From a gamma proteobacterium HTCC2207 (GTDB lineage: Bacteria > Pseudomonadota > Gammaproteobacteria > Pseudomonadales > Porticoccaceae): a stretch of 40,515 nucleotides of DNA. Location of the stretch: contig CAJIZU010000089.1 in NCBI GenBank assembly GCA_905181925.1, forward strand, positions 1 to 40,515. Direction: 5' to 3'. Numbering within the stretch: position 1 is the first letter of the stretch; each line of letters starts with the position of its first letter. The position numbers and the translations under genes were made by a program. Below, piece after piece: positions 35,645-40,515 of this stretch. Under the pieces are notes generated by a model that saw only the letters and a program-made list of their open reading frames with translations, was not told where the DNA came from and made no database searches.

Positions 35645-36229
35645 TTGGACGCGCCCGTAGAGTTAATTGTAGGGCTGGGAAATCCCGGCTCTACCTACCA
35701 ACGAACGCGCCACAATGCTGGGGCCGATTTCGTGTTGGCCCTCGCAAATTCATACAATGTCATCATTAAGCAAGAAGCCAAATTTTTTGGTGGTACGGCG
35801 TTACTGCAACTTGAAGGGCAAACGTTAAGGCTGTTAATTCCGAGTACTTTCATGAATCTAAGCGGAAAGTCTGTCGCAGCCATAGCCGGTTTTTATAAAA
35901 TACCTACCAATAAAATCCTTGTCGCTCATGATGAGCTTGATCTGTTACCGGGTACTGCACGTTTTAAAAAGGGTGGTGGCCATGGTGGCCACAATGGTCT
36001 TAGAGATACGGTGCAGTGTTTAGGCAACAATAAAGATTTTGCTCGACTTAGAATTGGCATAGGTCATCCAGGCAATGCCAAGCAAGTGGCAGACTATGTC
36101 CTCAAGAAAGCTCCTATCAAGGAGCAAGAACTGATTAACCATAGCATTGATGATGCTCTACGATATCTGCCGTTAGCAGTATCAGGTCAATGGGAAAGAG
36201 CCATGACCGCGCTTCATAGCGCAGAATAA
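35645..36229 (+). CDS. pth: Peptidyl-tRNA hydrolase
   Basis: Recycles peptidyl-tRNAs that fall off ribosomes. The 194 aa protein has VGLGNPGSTYQRTRHNAGADF with catalytic H23 and N13, FMNLSGKSV, AHDELDLLPG, and GGGHGGHNGLRD. The start is TTG 35645 with AAGG upstream; no ATG or GTG fits. Confidence 0.95.
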   Translation: MDAPVELIVGLGNPGSTYQRTRHNAGADFVLALANSYNVIIKQEAKFFGGTALLQLEGQTLRLLIPSTFMNLSGKSVAAIAGFYKIPTNKILVAHDELDLLPGTARFKKGGGHGGHNGLRDTVQCLGNNKDFARLRIGIGHPGNAKQVADYVLKKAPIKEQELINHSIDDALRYLPLAVSGQWERAMTALHSAE

Positions 36230-36279
36230 ACTTATAGCTGGCAATTCCAGCCGTCACTACTAGTCACAAGGATTTCATT

Positions 36280-37371
36280 ATGGGTTTTAATTGCGGTATT
36301 GTCGGCCTCCCCAACGTTGGCAAATCAACCCTGTTTAATGCACTCACCAAAGCCGGTATTAGTGCTGAAAACTTCCCTTTTTGCACGATCGAACCGAACA
36401 CCGGTGTGGTACCCATTCCAGACCCGCGCCAAGATAAAATTTCCGCGATTGTTAGTCCAGAAAAGATTATTCCGACCAGTATGGAGTTTGTTGATATTGC
36501 AGGATTGGTAGCCGGGGCCTCAAAAGGCGAAGGTTTGGGGAACCAGTTTTTGGCGAATATTCGTGAAACTGACGCACTTGCTCATGTTGTCCGCTGTTTT
36601 GATGATGAAAATGTTATTCATGTAGAAGGCAAGATAAGTCCTGCTGATGATATTGACGTTATCAACACTGAATTGGCATTGGCTGACCTTGAAAGTGTTG
36701 AAAAAGCACTGCTGCGCGTTGCTAAATCAGCCAAAGGTAAAGATAAGGACTCCATTGCCCTGCAGGCAGTCTTGGAAAAAATTCTCCCTCATCTCAATGA
36801 GGCAAAACCATTGCGTTCATTTGGACTCAATGACGATGAATTAAAGCTACTTAAACCTCTGAGCCCATTGACGCTAAAACCCACCATGTATATTGCCAAT
36901 GTCGACGAGGAGGGTTTTGAGAACAATCCTTATCTTGATTCAGTTATCGCTATAGCCGAGAGTGAAGGCGCAGTGGTAGTGCCTATTTGCAACAAACTAG
37001 AAGCCGAAATCGGCGAGCTTGAAGATGATGAGCGCGATGAGTTTTTGCAAGAACTTGGTATGGAAGAGCCAGGACTGAATCGAGTTATTCGTGCTGGATA
37101 TACGCTTCTGGGCCTTCAGACTTACTTTACTGCAGGTGTTAAAGAAGTACGTGCATGGACCATTCCTGTGGGTGCGACTGCACCTCAGGCGGCGGGTAAG
37201 ATTCACACTGATTTTGAAAAAGGTTTTATTCGCGCTGAAATCGTCGGTTATGACGACTACATTGCTGGCAATGGAGAGCAAGGCGCCAAAGATGTTGGCA
37301 AATGGCGATTAGAAGGCAAAGACTATATTGTTAAAGACGGCGATGTTATTCACTTCCGCTTCAATGTTTAG
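36280..37371 (+). CDS. ychF: Redox-regulated ATPase YchF (Obg family)
   Basis: OLA1/YchF P-loop NTPase, which binds ribosomes and prefers ATP. The 363 aa protein has [21 protein letters not shown] (P-loop), [20 protein letters not shown] (switch II), a coiled-coil insert, and a TGS domain near the C-terminus ([14 protein letters not shown]). The length equals that of E. coli YchF. It follows pth as in most gammaproteobacteria. Confidence 0.97.
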   Translation: MGFNCGIVGLPNVGKSTLFNALTKAGISAENFPFCTIEPNTGVVPIPDPRQDKISAIVSPEKIIPTSMEFVDIAGLVAGASKGEGLGNQFLANIRETDALAHVVRCFDDENVIHVEGKISPADDIDVINTELALADLESVEKALLRVAKSAKGKDKDSIALQAVLEKILPHLNEAKPLRSFGLNDDELKLLKPLSPLTLKPTMYIANVDEEGFENNPYLDSVIAIAESEGAVVVPICNKLEAEIGELEDDERDEFLQELGMEEPGLNRVIRAGYTLLGLQTYFTAGVKEVRAWTIPVGATAPQAAGKIHTDFEKGFIRAEIVGYDDYIAGNGEQGAKDVGKWRLEGKDYIVKDGDVIHFRFNV

Positions 37372-37377
37372 CCCGTT

Positions 37378-38292
37378 ATGAATCCCCTGTCTGGGCGCTG
37401 GAGGTTTGGTTTATTTTTAGCCGCCTGCACCGCCTTTATGTGGGGAGTACTGCCGATTGCTTTAAAAGGAGTGCTCACAACGCTGGATCCCATGACCACA
37501 ACATTTTTTCGGTATTTTATTGCGGCAGTACTTATTACACCGTTTCTTTTAGTGCGTAAAAAACTGGTTAATCGTCACAATTTTAGATCCATTAAATTAA
37601 ATCTGCAGCTGCTAGTCGCCGGTTTATTGCTCGTGTGTAATTATGCCCTCTATATTTTCGGCCTTGAACGCACCACCCCAGAAGCAGCCCAGTTAATGAT
37701 GCAGTTGGCACCCGTTATGCTGCTTCTAGCCGGTGTAGTGGTCTTCAAAGAACGCTTTTCAATTCTGCAGTGGTTGGGTTTTGGCACCTTTTTGAGCGGT
37801 TTATTAATGTTCTTTAGCCCTCGGTTTGCAGATATTTTTGTGTCTCTCAGTGATTATGGCGTTGGCCTACTCATGCTGGCTACTGCCGCAACCACCTGGG
37901 TCGGTTATGCCATCATACAAAAATTTCTAATCAAGGAATTTAACCCAGAGGAGACTATGCTAGTGTTTTACTGGATTGGCGCGCTAGCCTTTTTACCTTT
38001 TTCTAGTTTCGACACTTTATCTGAACTCACTAACATGCAATGGTCTTTGTTGGCGTTCTGCGGCCTTAATACCCTGGTAGCCTACGGATGTTTCTCAGAG
38101 GCTCTGGCCCATATTGAAGCGTCTAGAGTGAGTGCAGTCATCGCTATGACGCCGTTAGTTACCCTGTTGTCGGTGCAGTTAATACCAATGGAAGGTATAG
38201 TCCCGGAATCCCTGCAGACTATCACCATCCTCGGGGCAATGTTTGTCGTTATTGGGTCTATTATGACCGCTACCTTAAAAAGCAGAGGGTAA
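37378..38292 (+). CDS. EamA/DMT family transporter
   Basis: Inner-membrane transporter of the drug/metabolite superfamily, 304 aa with about 10 hydrophobic helices in two EamA repeats (about residues 9-146 and 160-300). It has AACTAFMWGVLPIALKGVL and LERTTPEAAQLMMQLAPVML in repeat 1. It starts six bases after ychF and converges on ilvY. The substrate is not readable. Confidence 0.9.
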   Translation: MNPLSGRWRFGLFLAACTAFMWGVLPIALKGVLTTLDPMTTTFFRYFIAAVLITPFLLVRKKLVNRHNFRSIKLNLQLLVAGLLLVCNYALYIFGLERTTPEAAQLMMQLAPVMLLLAGVVVFKERFSILQWLGFGTFLSGLLMFFSPRFADIFVSLSDYGVGLLMLATAATTWVGYAIIQKFLIKEFNPEETMLVFYWIGALAFLPFSSFDTLSELTNMQWSLLAFCGLNTLVAYGCFSEALAHIEASRVSAVIAMTPLVTLLSVQLIPMEGIVPESLQTITILGAMFVVIGSIMTATLKSRG

Positions 38293-38309
38293 GACACTCT
38301 GAGCTTTAG

Positions 38310-39209
38310 CTAGCCAGGAGAGATAGTCGAGCTCTGCGGTACCATGCTCAGAAACGCTGCAATAATGGGATCCTGTAATTTCTTTTTAAAACAACAGAGT
38401 CCCAAATCAAAAGGTGCTATAGCCGTGTCTGGCATTATTTCAATGTGCTCTTTAACGGGACTATTATCAGCTACCACAATAGGTGATAAGCCTATTCCGA
38501 AGCCTAAAGCAACCATACTCACTAGTGCCTCCTGACCAGATACCTGCGCATAGACATTTGGACGACCGCCACCTTTTTTACGAAACCATTGTTCAAAGCG
38601 TTTTCTAGCGACTCCATGCTCGGGTAAGATAATCGGCACATTTGCCCAATCAATGCTATCTGCCTGAAGAGCCTTTTTCACGGCACAATTTATTCTGGGG
38701 GTAGCAATCCCTAAGGCGACAGATGCTATATGTTTAAAATGAATACTGCTAGATAGGTCATCAGGCTTCGCAGCAATGGCTAGATCGACGCGCTGGCTTT
38801 TAATTTGATCAATACCATCAGCGGCATCACCGGTATCAAGATAAATATCGACATTCGGGTGCGCTTGCCTAAACTTCTCCAATAGAGGTGGCAAATAGGC
38901 ATAGGACGCAGTCACTGAACAGTAAATATTCAAAGATCCAGACAATTGTTGTTGCGACTCATTAAGTGATAGCTTCAGTGACTCATATTGCTCAATCTGA
39001 TGGTCGGCGTAGGACAATAGTTTTTTGCCTTCCACCGTCAGAATCACAGAGCGGTTATCACGTATCAACAACTGACTCCCCAAGTGTTCCTCCAGCCGTT
39101 GAATGGCACGACTCAACGTTGATGGACTAACGTAGCAAGCCGCAGCCGTCTTGCCAAAGTGCAAAGTGTTGGCAAGGTGCTGAAAAAGTGTCAATGATCG
39201 AATATCCAT
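38310..39209 (-). CDS. ilvY: LysR-family activator IlvY
   Basis: Activates ilvC in response to acetohydroxyacid substrates. N-terminal LysR HTH: DIRSLTLFQHLANTLHFGKTAAACYVSPSTLSRAIQRLEE, then a periplasmic-binding-like effector domain. ATG 39209 gives 299 aa, matching IlvY; an upstream frame extension to 39287 crosses the operator and is unlikely. The call as IlvY rests on the divergent ilvC and the HTH sequence. Confidence 0.93.
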   Translation of the reverse strand: MDIRSLTLFQHLANTLHFGKTAAACYVSPSTLSRAIQRLEEHLGSQLLIRDNRSVILTVEGKKLLSYADHQIEQYESLKLSLNESQQQLSGSLNIYCSVTASYAYLPPLLEKFRQAHPNVDIYLDTGDAADGIDQIKSQRVDLAIAAKPDDLSSSIHFKHIASVALGIATPRINCAVKKALQADSIDWANVPIILPEHGVARKRFEQWFRKKGGGRPNVYAQVSGQEALVSMVALGFGIGLSPIVVADNSPVKEHIEIMPDTAIAPFDLGLCCFKKKLQDPIIAAFLSMVPQSSTISPG

Positions 39210-39238
39210 GGCCAGAGGGTACTCAATATTCCTTTTTA

Positions 39239-39253
39239 TTGCAATATATGCAA
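39239..39253. promoter_or_regulatory. Probable IlvY operator
   Basis: TTGCA-ATATA-TGCAA, a perfect inverted repeat with LysR T-N11-A geometry, 30 bases upstream of ilvY. Its centre is about 65 bases before the predicted ilvC start, the standard LysR recognition position. Confidence 0.65.
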
Positions 39254-39298
39254 CGTGACATTGAATACATATCGTTTTAAGCAACAACAGTACTTGGG

Positions 39299-39304
39299 TA
39301 CACT
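39299..39304 (+). promoter_or_regulatory. Candidate ilvC -10 element
   Basis: TACACT with a poor -35 (TTTAAG at 39276-39281), as expected for an activator-dependent promoter. Confidence 0.4.
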
Positions 39305-39379
39305 GCGCACCCGCATCGTTTAAAAAAAGATGTCACCCTCTTTAAAAACTATCCGCACGGCGGTTACTGGAGAACAACA

Positions 39380-40515
39380 ATGGCAAATTACTTTAACACT
39401 CTCAGCCTCAGCAACAAATTGAGCCAGCTGGGTAAATGTCGTTTTATGGACCGTAGTGAGTTTACTGACGGTTGTAATCTTATTAAGGGCTGGAACATTG
39501 TGATCATTGGCTGTGGTGCTCAAGGGCTCAACCAAGGCCTTAATATGCGCGATTCTGGTCTGAACATATCTTACGCCCTGCGTGAGCAGGCGATTACTGA
39601 GAAACGCCAGTCCTATCAGTGGGCCTCTGGAAATGGCTTTACCGTTGGCACTGCTGAAGAACTCGTTCCTACTGCTGACTTGGTACTCAACTTAACTCCT
39701 GACAAGCAACACACTGCTGCAGTAACGGCTGTAATGCCTTTAATGAAACAAGACTCTACTCTTGCCTATTCTCACGGCTTTAATATTGTCGAAGAAGGCA
39801 TGCAAATTCGTCCTGATCTCACCGTCATTATGGTTGCCCCTAAGTGTCCTGGTACTGAAGTGCGCGAAGAGTACAAGCGCGGCTTTGGTGTGCCAACCCT
39901 GATTGCTGTGCACCCGGAAAATGACCCTAGAGGCAATGGTCACGCTATTGCTAAGGCGTATGCCTCAGCCACCGGTGGAGATCGTGCGGGGGTATTAGAG
40001 TCATCCTTCATTGCTGAAGTAAAATCAGACTTAATGGGCGAACAAACTATTCTTTGTGGCATGCTGCAAACTGGCGCTGTTTTGGGTCACCAGCAGTTGC
40101 TAAATCTAGGTATTGAAGCAGCCTATGCGCGCAAATTAATTCAGTATGGCTGGGAAACAGTCACTGAGGGCCTCAAGCACGGCGGTATTACTAACATGAT
40201 GGACCGTTTAAGTAATCCTGCCAAAATCAAAGCATTCGACATGGCAGAAGAGCTAAAAGTCATCTTAGCACCGCTTTTCCAAAAGCATATGGACGACATT
40301 ATTGAAGGTGAGTTTTCTCGTACCATGATGGTTGATTGGGCTAACGATGATGCCAACCTATTAAAGTGGCGTGCCCAAACCGCAGATACCAGCTTTGAGC
40401 AAGCCGCAGACTGCGACACTGAGATCACCGAGCAAGAGTTCTACGATAAGGGCATTTATTTAGTCGCCATGATCAAAGCCGGCGTCGAACTAGCATTTGA
40501 CACCATGGTTGCCTC
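39380..40515 (+). CDS. ilvC: Ketol-acid reductoisomerase, class II, truncated by the window edge
   Basis: Second step of valine/isoleucine synthesis: NADPH-dependent isomeroreduction of acetolactate. 378 codons are visible and the frame is still open. It begins [20 protein letters not shown]; the Rossmann fingerprint is [21 protein letters not shown], then [27 protein letters not shown] and [21 protein letters not shown] with metal-binding Asp/Glu. The sequence type is the long class II enzyme (about 490 aa). GGAG lies seven bases before ATG; AACAACAA spans the start site. Confidence 0.96.
   Translation, partial: MANYFNTLSLSNKLSQLGKCRFMDRSEFTDGCNLIKGWNIVIIGCGAQGLNQGLNMRDSGLNISYALREQAITEKRQSYQWASGNGFTVGTAEELVPTADLVLNLTPDKQHTAAVTAVMPLMKQDSTLAYSHGFNIVEEGMQIRPDLTVIMVAPKCPGTEVREEYKRGFGVPTLIAVHPENDPRGNGHAIAKAYASATGGDRAGVLESSFIAEVKSDLMGEQTILCGMLQTGAVLGHQQLLNLGIEAAYARKLIQYGWETVTEGLKHGGITNMMDRLSNPAKIKAFDMAEELKVILAPLFQKHMDDIIEGEFSRTMMVDWANDDANLLKWRAQTADTSFEQAADCDTEITEQEFYDKGIYLVAMIKAGVELAFDTMVA

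Overview
The window reads as ordinary chromosome of a moderately AT-rich gammaproteobacterium related to the Pseudomonas/Cellvibrionales side of the class. The best clue is the block dksA-gluQ-cbrX-cbrA-cbrB-(sRNA)-pcnB-folK-panB, which follows Pseudomonas gene order. Other blocks are standard for the class: hemA-prfA-prmC, lolB-ispE-tRNA-Gln-prs-rplY-pth-ychF, fur/bamE, ratA-rnfH with smpB, and ilvY/ilvC. A marine oligotroph of the SAR92/Porticoccus type would fit, but that placement is inference from synteny and composition. I see no phage, insertion sequence, CRISPR array or foreign island.

Layout. 1-6.1 kb holds a comF tail, a serine acetyltransferase (cysE copy 1), epmA-efp, serB divergent from the smp/ytjB-type membrane gene, and a second serine acetyltransferase. 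6.2-9.4 kb holds an M15 peptidase, sfsA, dksA and gluQ. 9.5-14.1 kb holds the two-component system cbrX-cbrA-cbrB and a terminator-bounded intergenic RNA candidate. 14.2-18.2 kb holds pcnB-folK-deoxynucleoside kinase-panB-glutathione peroxidase. 18.2-25.6 kb holds an AGCS symporter, fur/bamE, rnfH-ratA, an NSS transporter, smpB, cysZ and rhlB. 25.7-30.4 kb holds a MATE transporter and prmC-prfA-hemA (reverse). 30.6-38.3 kb holds a TPR lipoprotein, lolB, ispE, tRNA-Gln, prs, rplY, pth, ychF and an EamA transporter. 38.3 kb to the end holds ilvY divergent from ilvC (cut by the window edge).

The most interesting part is the Cbr region. In Pseudomonas, CbrB is a sigma-54 activator that drives the sRNA CrcZ, an Hfq/Crc decoy encoded between cbrB and pcnB. 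Here the same interval carries a compact RNA candidate of about 124 nt: sigma-70-like promoter, 5' hairpin, AAU repeats that form ideal Hfq distal-face ARN triplets, and a strong intrinsic terminator. The adjacent CbrB keeps its receiver and Fis-type HTH, but its AAA+ domain lacks the GAFTGA loop, the Walker B aspartate and the usual arginine-finger segment. Together these suggest a rewired, sigma-54-independent Cbr/Crc-like carbon-control circuit. The start regions of efp and ilvC carry the matching AACAACAA motif.

Other points for a second look: probable AUU start codons for prmC and cysZ, each with an ideal Shine-Dalgarno; a possibly leaderless smpB; an ispE reading frame that ends inside tRNA-Gln; two serine acetyltransferases flanking serB, both without the usual CysK-binding tail; and a degenerate cyclase-like domain in the smp-family protein.
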